A stretch of DNA of 64,000 bases from Takakia lepidozioides (GCA_030704615.1 CM060733.1:20088001-20152000); one strand, 5' to 3'. Positions 38,035 to 49,065 are shown, numbered from the stretch's first letter. The notes: generated from the sequence alone by a model not told the origin. Translations and numbers: made by a program.

Positions 38035-38100
38035 GGGGAATGCTTGCGCGTGAGCCTGGCCACGTGAGCCTGTGAGCCTGTGAGCCTGGCTAGGCTCACG
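38035..38100 (+). repeat. left terminal inverted repeat of transposon B
   Basis: GTGAGCC is repeated four times in about 50 bp (CGCGTGAGCC, CACGTGAGCC, TGTGAGCC, TGTGAGCC), then the reverse word GGCTCACGCCACGTCAGC. The first 25-30 bases match the complement of the right end. Confidence 0.75.
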
Positions 38101-40752
38101 CCACGTCAGCAAGCTTCCACGTGTTCAGGCCGTAATTTCGTGCTTACCCCCCCTATTACCGCGGATCAGCTGTCGCCTATGTCCTAATTTTTTATCCCTC
38201 TTCAAGGCCCCCACATGAATATTCTTTGTGGCCGAGAACAATGGCAGGTTTGCGGATGAATTATGATTGAGGTCATGACTTTGGAATGAGGAGATCGTCC
38301 ACTAGAGAACTGAATATTAAAAGCAAACATTTTTTTTGGGCAAAGCAGTACATTCATTCCAACACACAATCATTTTTCAATTCCGCAATCCGAAGACCTA
38401 TTTTAGGCAATCCCCAACTGTACTTACGGGAACGCGCAAAGAACTTGAAAAACAGTTTGGAGATGGAAGCAAAACCAAAATACAATTTATTGAGCCTCGG
38501 TACTTGAACCTAAAGAAATATTGGAGGTTTCAGAGGAACCACTTCCAGAGTGTACAGCAATATCATCTATGAATACAGCAGCACATCCATGACGTTTTTT
38601 TTTTCCTCGACCTTCATGGAGATGCGAGTACAGTGTTTGTTCGGATAATACCCGTGCGCAAGCTTCCGCGTAAACCGGCAAGCGGTTGGATCTAGGGGGG
38701 CTCGGGGACATGTAGTATCCTTGGAAACCGAAAGGCGTCTGCTGATTCGATGACTGGTGCTGAACTCTGCAAAGCAAGAAGAGGAATGGTGGTATATGTT
38801 AACATCCAGATATAGACAACGAAAGCCACTATTTCTCGAATGGGAACGACACAAGGAAATGCAACATATTTTGCACGAGTACACAAGAACTTACTCACAC
38901 TCAAAATCGGAGTCCACGTCCAGATCCTCGTCAGGCGCTTCGGGCTCCTCCAGAAGTCCCTCTGTGGATGGGGCAGAAGTAGTGCCCGACTCAAGCTGAC
39001 GAAGCTCGCTTGAGAAGAGCTCTGTATCAGCTTCCATGCCGAAGAAGTGCCTTCCAGCGCTCTTGCAAGCATGAAAACATGCTCCTGCAAATCCAAGAAG
39101 AACGAGAAATAAAAACCGGGTTTCCCTAAGGTCACTGCCCATATGTCAAACACAATGTGAAGGGCCCCACCTGTGCCCATAGACAAGTCAACCACTCGCC
39201 CACCATGACGGCTGCATGTCTCCACCAAAGTCTGCATGAAAGCTGGAGATTTCTCCCGTGCACCTCTCCAAGGGACACCATTCGTCCTTTTCATAGTCCG
39301 ACCCGAGTCGACGTAATTGAAGATAACATCATCCTCCACAGGCTCGCAGGTGGGGTCAATGTGAGCTGCAAGGTCCCTCAACTGAAACTCAGCAACACCA
39401 GCAGGAAGAGTGTCCGTCCGCCTCACCAGGCACAAAGCTTCGAACACTCGTGTCTGTCATTAATCACGAAGACAGAATGAGACAGAAGACATAACCCACC
39501 ATTTTGATTTACCGGAAAACCACGAAACATCAATTGAAAGGAACCAACTCACTTTCTGCCCCGGGAACTCGCCCTTCGTAAGAGGCAGAGTATTGATGCA
39601 TGTCCAAGTTTTGATGACACGAAACCCGGAAGCTTTCATGTAGCTGAAAAGAGTTCTTCGAGCCGACATGTCCTTTGACTGCATGAGAAGAAGAGCCCCC
39701 GAGTCCGAAAGGAACTTGTTGCTGAACGAGAAAGCCCACTGCCAGTAACGAGAATCCGATTTGTTCCAAGTCGGGGTCGAATTGGAAGGAAACACATCAG
39801 GGACAGGAAAACCGTCAGGAATGTCCAGCACCACAAGGTCAGTCGCGTATGCCTGTTGAACTCCATTCACCCATTCCGGACTTTTTGTGACCTACAGCCA
39901 AAAACATGAGACATTGTAAGAAGCCAAATCCAAATCTAACAGGAGATCAATCCCCTGGACAAGCCACAACAAGCTGCCAAACACAATTATTCATACAACA
40001 GTTTAGACATAAGTTTTCACCTGAGTGAGGAACGAAACAAGCATGTCCCACGATTTCGAGGGCACCCCTTTGAATGTGGACTTCCTTGACTCCATCATTG
40101 AAAGAAAACTTTCATTCAGCACCTTACGATTGAACTGGCCCAAAACCCTGGAGGGATGTTCTCTCGCCTCGAAAACTTGCTCCCTGGACTTTGAAGTTCT
40201 CCTATCCCTCCTTGCGGGAGAAGGCTGTCTTTCAGGAACCTCTGACGGTCCCTGTCCTTGCGGAGCTGCACTTTTCCCCTTCCCCTTCGGATCCCCGACA
40301 ACCTTCCCCTTTCGTTTTGGAGTAGCAGTTTTCTCGGGCTCTTTTGCAGCCAGAGCCGAAATGATTCTGTCCTGGATGTCTTTCTCAGCCAATGGGGCAA
40401 TCGCTGCGGCATTGTCGTTCAGGTTTCTCAAAACAACTTCATCGAATGGGGTGTCCTGTTTTGGCAGGTCGAGGTACCACCCACAGTCTCGGAAGTGCGC
40501 CCTGCTCCAGTCTTTGGCAATACCAGCCGTGTACATTGTCTTGTCATTGGAGGGGTCAGCCCATGAATAGATGAAATCTGGGTCATCGCTAAGGTACTTT
40601 CCCGGTATGAGGATATGATACATATACCTGAATCACATACAAAAAACGCAGACAGTCATTCGATCAGAAAACGAAATAGAACACACATCCGGAAAAAGAT
40701 ATTGAAATGCAGGAATGCAAAACTGAGAATTCTACTTTTGAAATCCCGAATT

Positions 40753-41372
40753 AACCTTGCGTTGACGCAATGTTCATTCTAGCAGAAATGGGGAACACCA
40801 AATGATAATGTTGTATTGATAGAGACAACGAATGGAAGCGCGATTCAACATTGCTTCAACGCAAGGTTGTTTTAGGGTTGAGAGGAAATGGAAAACACTG
40901 CATGAAAACTACCATCAGACTATGTACTGGTGCGGATATTCAACATTGCGTTGGCGCAATGTTGAAATCCTCTGTTGAAACACATGTCAATGGTATCTGA
41001 TAATCATAAGTTTCCTACAATTGTATTGAAATAGGTGGATGGCTGCGGGAAATTTGCAACAAACCATACCGCCAAACAACCTTGCGTCAACGCAAGTCTG
41101 TTTGTTGGTACACTTAAAGTTGAAAATAGCATTTCAAACCGACTAAAAACAGACTTATGTTCATCTTGGCAGCATTGGAACTGGATTTGAACTGCCCAAA
41201 ACCACAGGAAAAGCTACATAGCCTGACACTTCATCAACCTTGCGTTGACGCAAGGCTGATTTTCCAGTCAGTTTATCCCTTTCACATTGAGAAAAACGGA
41301 ATTATGGGATACCCAGGTATAGGTAAGTGAAACCAGAACAATGGGAATCAACCTTGCGTTAACGCAATGTTG
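40753..41372. repeat. palindrome array B1 inside an intron
   Basis: Six palindromes of the form CAACCTTGCG - TTGA - CGCAAGGTTG lie at 40753-40774, 40846-40869, 40939-40966, 41077-41096, 41233-41260 and 41349-41372, all in the intron between exons 5 and 6 of the methyltransferase-like gene. Centres are TTGA, TCAA, TTGG or TTAA. The copy at 40939 has changed both arms together (CATTG with CAATG) and stays perfectly paired. Confidence 0.9.
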
Positions 41373-43251
41373 CTCGACTGCACATGCAGAGCCCTCAGAG
41401 ATATCGCAAAGCACTGCAAATTCGCAATTCCTTATGGAAAGAACGACACAAGATTGCAGAAACATGCCCTTCAAGCACCAATTTTGATTCAAGGAGGTCA
41501 CACCTGTACAACACTCGCTTCATTGCTTGCTCGCTGTTGTACTGGTTTTTGAATTCGTAAGACCTGGAGATTCCTTTCTCTTTCTCAAACTCCCTGAAGA
41601 AGCAGTTGTTCCAGACAGCGAGCTTCCATCTCCTGATATAGGCCTCCAGTGTGATCCGGGGGCAAGCCATCTGGATTTTGTAGTCTGCCATCGACTCAGC
41701 AAGTGCAGCCACTGCACGTTTTTCTAACTGCAACAAGAAAGCTCGTAAGAATTTTGAAGAGGTTACGGAGCATCAAAAATGTCTGAAAATGGTTTGGTTC
41801 AAACCTTACCTGGCTCCAGAATGTGGCTTTGTGTAGCCACTGGTCGAATGTGTGGTCGCTAACAACTCTTATTGCTTGTGTCTTCGGGTCCCTCTCTGGA
41901 GTTGGGAACATGTTCGTGTCTCTCACAAGAGGATCCGAATTCCATATCTCCAACCACCTGATTTTGGTTGCATTGTCCACCATTGAAATGGAAAGGCGAT
42001 GTAGTTTCTCTTGAGTCATTTCTGGCTTGGAGCCATACTTATCATAGTGTGCTTTCACCTGTTCCAGAAATTCCGTGCCAAGACCTGGGTCTGCTATCCG
42101 GATCTGTTTGTCGAATGCACTCATGAGGTTCTTCCTTTGATTTTTCATCTCGAACTTCATAATGTCCTCAAGCCCAGTTGCAGACCGCTGCTCTTCTGTG
42201 TGGGAATCATAGTACTCTGCTTTCGCCTTCAATCCAGTTTCTGCTATTTCTTGCTGCATACATAACAGGTAAAAAGAATCAAAGACTGCAATTTCATCAC
42301 AAAATTTGCAGTATTAACAGGCAAAAGGTGTCAAAAAGCTTACAGTGTACATGTACTCAAGAAAAGCCTCCCTTGTCAAGCTGTACCATGTGCTTGTCTT
42401 CTTCTCAGCACACCTCTTCATCTGCTGAGGACTGAGCACGTTCGTGAATGACTCCAGTGGCATCAGCCCTACCTTCTGGATGCGGAATAGAGTGTGGCAC
42501 AGATTGGTCGTCACATGAGATGTTTCATTGGACCTGGAAAAACCTTCAACTCATAAGATGATTTCAAATTGTCGAAACAAGTAACAGACACAAAGTTGGA
42601 AACTTACTTGTTTATGTCGTGCATGGCTGTCAAGAGCTGCGTGACACGTCCTTTGTGATCGAGAACCATGGAAACCACGCTCCAGTGCCATTCGATGTCG
42701 TCCGAGTGCAAGCTTGAAATGTAATCCATCCAGGCAAGCAGTCTGTGGTTCCCATCCCAGACAAAAAACATCTTTCCCATGAATGCTTTTGTGGAGGCCT
42801 TTTTGGACAGCTTGAACTCGAACTCCCTGTTTACATCCCGCCAGCATGCATCCCAACCTTGCTCAATGTCTCTGTTACAAGACACTCCTCTCCTTTCGTG
42901 TTCATAGTGGATACGTAGAACACTGCTGATCCCTTGACATAGCCGTGAACAAAGTCGTTCTTCAACTTCGTTATATCGTTCCTCAAAGCCGGTCGAACAG
43001 CGGGCATGGAGATCATCCTGCACAGCGGAATGACCAGGTTTCCTCCCGGAACCTCCATCGACAAAATCACCTTCGACGAGTTCACTTTTTGCCCACCAAT
43101 TATCTCCTCGGCCTTGTCTTCATAGTTTCCCTCCAATGCATCTTCCTCACCTTCACCTTCTGACGCGGCCAAATCTTCCCCCTCGGATTTCTTTTTTCTT
43201 TTCCTCTGCACAGAATGAATTATCTGTGAGTGACAGATTGAGCACCCATGG

Positions 43252-43776
43252 ATCAACATTGCTTTGACGCAAGGTTGATTGATGGGGATGTAGTTTAGAC
43301 TGAAAAGCATACAGGAAAGACTTTTCAAGCAAAAAAGTGCTTTGCGTTGACGCAGGGTTCTTTTGGGAGCTTCAACTAATCAACTTTCCCTACCTTACAT
43401 TTCAGGATATGAGAGATCGGACGCCTCCATTGAACAAAAAACTCATCAAAACAGCCTTGCGTCAACGCAATGTTGATTCATGTGCGGCATCTGTTCGTTT
43501 CACTAGAAGTTCTATCATACACAATGGAGGTAGGCATCAACCTTGCGTTGACGCAAGGTTGATTGCGAGCTCTCGGATCGGTGTTGAACAAACACAAAAG
43601 CTACAGGAAAAGTTGACTGTTGTCTCTTCTTCTTCTTCAAACTTGATGATGCGTCGCAAGCATCCATGTCTGTCTAGCTTGATTGTAGAGCAGCATCTGC
43701 ACTGTTTTCATGCACAATATATACGCTTGGGAGGTCGACTTCAACCTTGCGTTGACGCAAGGTTGATGTCGACCTC
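43252..43776. repeat. palindrome array B2 inside an intron
   Basis: Five palindromes of the same family at 43252-43279, 43341-43359, 43453-43477, 43536-43563 and 43731-43776, in the intron between exons 1 and 2. The last is 46 bp: 21-nt arms (outer GAGGTCGAC, inner TCAACCTTGCG) with one T-T mismatch around a TTGA centre, long enough to extrude as a cruciform or fold as a stem-loop in pre-mRNA. Confidence 0.9.
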
Positions 43777-44281
43777 AATGCTTAGCAAGAACCAAAAGAA
43801 TCAGAGAGAGAGAAAGAGAGTTCATAGCCACCTCCGGTTTCTTCTTTGCACTTGATGATGCTCCTGACGCATTCAATCTTTCCATTTCGTCTGGAGGTAG
43901 CATGCTTCCAAGGAGGTCCCGATGGTGCGAAACAAGGGCAGACGGCATCGTTTCCGCGTCCGTTTGTTCTCCCTGCTCTTTGAAGACCTGTTTCTCTACT
44001 CGCAGTGCTTCCTCCCTAGCCCAGCTCACTTCCTCGTCCTCCCCCCCTTCTATTGGAGGTTGCTCATCGGTCGCCTCCGGGATCACTTCAAGACCTTCCT
44101 CTCCACACTGCGGTTGCAGAATCCTGTTCTGCCCTTCGTCTTCCTCTACGCCGGATGTTTCTTCTCCCATTCTAAGTTCCCGTCTCGCCTTCCTCATCCT
44201 CTCCTTAGAGCGTGCCCTTTGCTTCTTTGATGTGAAATAAAGTGTTCTTCGACGCTTGCTTCTCCCTCGGAATGGGGTCAC

Positions 44282-44920
44282 CGTCTCTGCAGAATCCAGG
44301 GTTGCAAAGACAATAACGAGAAGAGGGAAAAAAGAGGACTATGGGAGGTTCATCGCAAGGCCTTCAACGCCAAGATGTTCGCTCGCAACGTTCAGTGCGC
44401 CACTGACTCATTCCACATGCATGGCGAACACGTGTCCATCTAATCGTTATGAAATATCGGCGGAGATCATTGGATCCTCATCCATTCAAAAACCGTTGGG
44501 GTCTAATCACCTCCCATCTGAAAAAGTTCGTTATTCTGGCATGTTCCAGAGGAATGTCAAGTGTGTACAGTTGTACAGCGGTGTAGGTGCCGTTAAAATT
44601 AAATGGAAATGGGCATCTCTTCTGGCCTCTCTGACATGACAACCAAACGGCGGCTCTGTCAGTCAATCTGTCAACGAATGCACTGGTGGGGCACTTGTGA
44701 AAAAACAGTTGGATTCTAGGATTAGGGCTGACATTATGACCATGCGCTTGGTTTGCATGGGGAGACATTTCACAGAAGTGGAAACCCGCGTTAGGAGATC
44801 TGCAAGCCGGAGCGATACCTGCAATTCTCTGTGAGGACGCCAAAAACTCCGCTCCCACACAATTTGCATTCACAAGCACGGTCGGACTGTGAACTCTACT
44901 TTCTGAAGCAACATCGACAT
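44282..44920. promoter_or_regulatory. divergent upstream region of the two transposon B genes
   Basis: About 640 bp separates the transposase ATG (44921) from the methyltransferase-like first exon (44281). It must contain both promoters if the genes are as drawn. I see no clear TATA for either and no palindromes of the B family here. Confidence 0.4.
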
Positions 44921-47900
44921 ATGGCCTCCCAGGCCATGGGCTCCCTTGATGCGGACTTCTTCAGTGAGGACCACCCTGTGCCATTTTCTTACGAGGTGGA
45001 AGATGATGGTTTTGCGCTGGTGCATGAACACGTCCTCGCAACGCAGTTTCGGTTGGAAAATGGAACTCTATTCCTTCAAAGGGAAGTGTACGATGCCAAT
45101 GGAAAACTGCTCAAGTACGTGTTCCAGAAACCTTCGCATACTGCACCAGCCACACAATGGAGAGTGCCTCCAGGCAGATACAGGGTGCTCAGTGCCCCTC
45201 TGAGACAGTCTGCAGGATCTTTCGTTACTCCTGGCACGGCAGCATCAGTGGCCCAGGAGAAAACACCCGTGGTTGTCAAGAAGGAGACGAGTACCGTTAA
45301 CACTGTAGTTGAGCTTTCGGACTCATCCTCCGATGACACATGTGCAATACCGCCCGTGGATCAGCCATGTCCACCTGTAGAAGCAGATGTGGAGGAGATC
45401 ACCAGTGTCATTCCTAAACTGAAAGCCATGGGAGGGATGGCAGGATTCAAGAGTGAGTTGAGGGGGATAGACTGGAGCACTTTCAATATTCAGAGGGTGG
45501 CATTCTTGCCGGAATCTTTTGATGGTAATATTGTTTTCGAGCTCCCTCCTCCTGGTCGCTTGGGGGGCATTTCTAGTCTCCTGGAAGGAATGGACAAAAA
45601 GCACGATGGGCACCCTTGGTGCCGCACAAAAACCTCCAATATTCACAACAACGACAAACTCATATTCAGGCGAACAGTCTGTAATGGGCACCTGAAATGC
45701 GAGAACATGAAATGCAGACACTTCGCATTGTCAGGTGTGCAAAACCAAAGCGAATGGGATGGTGTCAGTGAGAATCCATTCAAGCCTGGGGTGACACCAC
45801 CATACAGTAACACTTTTGTGTGCAAGTTCTGTAGGGTACCACCTTGCTGCCTTGCTTTGTGTGGCGCCAGAATGTATTATGTGGTGCATCGATTCAAAAC
45901 CCTGACTAGAGCCTGTGTCCATTTCGGTTTTCACAACCACCCTGTGTCCAAGGGGGATTATAGGGAGAGCGTTGACACAGTCTCGCGTCTGATAAGGCAA
46001 GAGTTGGATACCAATCCAACTGGAACCACATCTGCAATTGCCATGGGGGCGAGCAAGTCCTTTCTGGAAAGCCGTATTCTGTGTGCATCAAATTCGGTTG
46101 GAGGAATACTGGAGGGATCGGCTTTGGACACTGTTATGGACCATTTCTCAACTTTGACTTCTCCAAACATTAGGAATCAGGTGAACGCTTTAAGAATGGG
46201 CTCTGGGAGCCGAGGTTATATGGACAATATTATGGATTTGAAGAAAAGGAGCATGTATGACTACATCCAAGACAGCGTTTTCCCGGGACAAGGAGCCAGG
46301 AAAGTGTTCTTGTTCAAAATGTCCACAAAAGGTGAGGGCAGCGGGGTCAGCCTGGTTAAACGTATGCAGAAGGGTGGTGATCTTGGCAACTGTTTCCTTA
46401 TGTTCGATCATGTCAAGAGGGTTAAAGACTGGACCACAATGGCATGTCATGTTTACGACCCTGTGTACCAGCGGGTCATGACAATTGCAGTGTGTGACAT
46501 GCAGTCAGAGGACACAATTCACAACAGCTCATGTGGGAAGCTCTCATTCGAGTTATGGCCTCCAATGGTCTCCCATCTCCCAATTTCGTTGGTTTCATGG
46601 CCGATAGTGCTCAAGCTAACTTCAACGCTGTCCGCATTGTGTTCGGGACGGGAGACCCAAAAGTGCCAATGCCTGGAAGAGAACGTACATGTCTTTTCCA
46701 TTGGACACAATCCCTGGACAAACACACAAAGACATACATCAAGCCAGATATGCAGACTATGCATCGCCAACTGTGCAACCAGTACAAGGACGCCATGGGG
46801 GAAGCGAATACATTGTTCCAGACAATTCGTGCCTGGTGGTACTCATCTGGAGCGGCATCGGAGGACAGCATGAGGGCACTGCAAGACTGGTTCGCATTTT
46901 GGCACTTCCGTTACCGACAGTGGGGAGCGGCCATGACAACGGTGAGTGGTTTGTATTCACCTTCGTTTGGGTGCTTCGGATATATCTTTCAGGGTCCAAT
47001 CCTAATATCGGGTTTCTGTTTTTTTTCCTTGCAGCATATGTCCATTGAGGAGATGGCGGACATGCCTTCTTGCAATCTTGCAGAGACAGTGCACAATGCC
47101 TGGTTGCAGCAATCCGGCAAAAAAGGGAGAGATTTGTATGCGGCGACGGCCGATGACCTCATTCGTGCTCTACAGCAGCAAACCAGATATAGGTCATTCT
47201 TGAGGGGTGGCCTTGGTGGCAAAGGTCCGGACAGGAGCGAGTTGATGTTGCGGGCAGCTGGAAGATCAGGGGATCCCAGCAAAATAGCGCGGGCAGTGAG
47301 CATATGTGCAGATGGCACCCCTCTCGTGGGAAGAGTTCCCCATCTGGAAGGCGAAGAGAGATTCGGGTCTTGCAAACGGAAATTGGACACCCCTCCCGGA
47401 TCAGATGCAGATTCCCATAGGCCGGACAGGGTGAACTTCTCAACGCCACGTGTTCACTTGGATCAGAGATGGAATTGCGGAACATCACAGGTGAGGGCTA
47501 CTCTGGCCCAGACCGGACCCCTGCATCAAGCATTGTCACTGCAATGGTTGAAGACCACAACGTGGTGCCGCATATAATCGAGTCCATGGGCTTGGACGAG
47601 GTTTGGCATATAGAACGCACAAGTGCTGGATCTCGTGTGAAATGCGCGGCGATCAGGGCCACCAATCATGAAAAATGTACATCATTAATCTCCAGAGGGA
47701 AAGAACGCACTGCAGCTCCTACATTCACGGGTTTGTTTCTCCCTTACGGACAAGGCGAGGCAAAGAACCACAAGTTCTGGTTCTGCGCTGACGATTGTGG
47801 GAGATGTGTGCATGGTACAGTGAGGCCTTCCGTGGTAAGGAAGCCTACTCCACCAACCGTGTGGCCTGTGAAGATGGGCACAGGTCTCACTCACCGAGAG

Positions 47901-48414
47901 ATTGCAATGCTGGAAGAGGCGGGTTTCTCCCTAGCCAGACATTCCATTGCACGTGAAGGTGCTTCAAGTGGAAGCGGTTCACGGGTACCTCCCCTGACGC
48001 TCACTTGTGGCCAACCAGACGGAACGGGAAGCTTGTTCGACGATTCCCTCCAACCGCAGAACATACGGCAAAATTGAGTCCGCCAGAATGCTTCACGCTC
48101 GTGTTGCGGGAACAATGGAAGTGCCTGATCCAGGGTATGGTCGGGTCTTCACCATGATCTCATCCGCATCTACGCTGCAGGACAGGACGTACGAAATCAC
48201 TGTTTCCAATTTTCCCAATTGTACATGTCCAGATTTTGTTGGTATGCTTTCAAGTAGTTTGGGAAAGAGAGGGAAGTTCATACCGTGCAAACACCTTTAC
48301 TTCGTCTTCTTGAGAAGGATGGTTTGTGATCCAAAGCGCGACTTCTTCATTCACCAAGCCACTATGAGTTTCAACGAAGTCAACACACTTCTACAGCGGG
48401 ATACAAGCCCATAA
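44921..48414 (+). pseudogene. Mutator-like transposase with GCM/WRKY-like and SWIM zinc fingers
   Basis: Begins at ATG 44921 (MASQAMGSLDAD). The N-terminus is acidic and Ser-rich (ELSDSSSDD). A Cys/His cluster follows at 45.6-45.95 kb (VCNGHLKCENMKC, CKFC, FHNHPV), resembling the GCM/WRKY-type zinc finger of MULE and FAR1-like transposases. The DDE-like core has AVCDMQSED (46.49 kb) and GFMADSAQANFNAVR (46.6 kb) before CLFHW. A 93-bp intron (46942-47034) is GT-AG. After a Cys-rich block (FWFCADDCGRC) the protein ends with a SWIM finger (NCTCPDF ... IPCKHLYF). Frameshifts near 46530, 47470 and 48055, each consistent with loss or gain of a base, split the frame, so this copy should not make full-length transposase. 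No close known family comes to mind beyond MULE-type. Confidence 0.75.
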
Positions 48415-48596
48415 AAATCGGTGTTTTCCTTGACTACAACTTGTAATGGAATGACTATTCAAGTCCAGTGACTCTCAATGTATGACGTCAAACATCTTTG
48501 CTATGCGTGGGTCAATGCATTTGTCGCATTGGTTTGTCATTCTCTTTTCATTAGCAAACAAAAGAAACTACCTTCAGATAGACAGATGATTAAATC
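48415..48596. other. transposase 3' untranslated region (presumed)
   Basis: Between the stop at 48412-48414 and the palindrome array C; no coding signal. Confidence 0.4.
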
Positions 48597-48828
48597 AACC
48601 TCGTCTCAACACGAGGTTTACTTGAAGTTCTCCAAATCCTCCTTGTGTTGACACAAGGATGATTTTAGTTCTCAGAAAACAACATCGTGTCAACACGAAG
48701 TTCATTTTTGTTCCAGGAAAACAACCTTGTGTTAACACGAGGTTTTGTTGAAGTTCTCCAAATCCCCCTTGTGTTGACACGAGGTTCATTTCAGTTCTAC
48801 GAAATGAAGCTCCTGTTAACAGAAGGTT
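48597..48828. repeat. palindrome array C, six units with exact 42-bp period
   Basis: Palindromes of the form AACCTTGTG - TTGA - CACGAGGTT have centres at 48607.5, 48649.5, 48691.5, 48733.5, 48775.5 and 48817.5. Arms vary (CCTCG, CCTTG, CATCG) but mostly stay paired. Centres are TCAA, TTGA, TCAA, TTAA, TTGA, TTAA. Spacers of about 20 bp are related (GAAGTTCTCCAAATC in spacers 1 and 4), so this is also a tandem repeat. It lies between the transposase stop and the right terminal repeat. Confidence 0.9.
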
Positions 48829-48919
48829 GAACTCCAGAAGCCCAAAACCCTCATCCGTTTCACCTTCATGTGGTGAAATCAGCAGTTCGGGGCTCCACGG
48901 TTATAGGCCCACCTTCTTT

Positions 48920-49065
48920 GTGGTGACGTGGCATAACCTGGACCAGGCTCACGCCACGTCAGCATCAGCGCCATGTCAGCAGCATGAGCGTAGGCTCACG
49001 CCACGTCATCATTGTGTGAGCGTACGCTCACACGCTCACGCGCCAGGCTCACGCGGTAGCGTCGT
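48920..49065 (-). repeat. right terminal inverted repeat of transposon B
   Basis: Several GGCTCACGCCACGTCA and GCTCACACGCTCACGCG words. Read in reverse complement, the outer 50 bp begin like the left end (CGCGTGAGCCTGGC, CGTGAGC, TGTGAGC). Confidence 0.75.

Larger units (their letters stand above)
38487..44281 (-). pseudogene. ParB-like / beta-class DNA methyltransferase fusion gene of transposon B
   Basis: Ten exons on the minus strand, all with GT/AG borders: 44281-43832, 43205-42608, 42533-42344, 42253-41810, 41727-41504, 40627-40021, 39891-39553, 39453-39171, 39084-38895, 38766-38487; about 1,200 residues. Order: basic then acidic N-terminus; a ParB-like segment in exon 2 (RPALRNDITKLKND, later DGNHRLLAW); helical middle; Lys/Gly/Pro linker (KGKGKS); methyltransferase domain. 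The latter has DLVVLDIPDG near 856-865 where motif IV (DPPY type) belongs, EKSPAFMQTLVE, then GGRVVDLSMGTG and GRHFFGMEAD as motif I, the beta-class order. The expected PP-Y of motif IV is absent, so catalysis is uncertain. One base is missing in exon 2 near 42885. The first in-frame ATG is 44197; an AG acceptor before 44281 hints at an upstream exon. Introns 1 and 5 hold palindromes. Confidence 0.75.
38035..49065. mobile_element. Mutator-like DNA transposon carrying a ParB/methyltransferase gene (transposon B)
   Basis: An 11,031-bp unit lies between perfect 12-bp direct repeats. Left inner end: GCTTGCGCGTGAGCCTGGC; complement of the right inner end: GCTACCGCGTGAGCCTGGC. Both are followed by further CGTGAGC / TGTGAGC words. 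Inside are two divergent genes, the transposase (44921-48414, plus) and the ParB/methyltransferase-like gene (38487-44281, minus), separated by a short shared upstream region of about 640 bp. Three palindrome arrays belong to the unit. Both genes contain single-base frameshifts, so this copy is probably not autonomous, although the clean 12-bp duplication argues for a fairly recent insertion. Confidence 0.85.

Noticed and set aside
40025-40570. 181-codon plus-strand frame
   Set aside because: It overlaps a minus-strand exon with matched splice sites and phases on both sides. The plus frame has no such support.
42860-42900. Tiny intron instead of a frameshift in exon 2 of the methyltransferase-like gene
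   Set aside because: Possible GT and AG dinucleotides are only about 20 bp apart, too short for spliceosomal removal. Exon lengths also fit a single missing base.
48597-48828. CRISPR array
   Set aside because: Regular palindromic repeats with about 20-bp spacers look CRISPR-like, but the spacers are related to each other, the repeats vary, there are no cas genes and the host is a plant. It is a tandem repeat with conserved palindromes.
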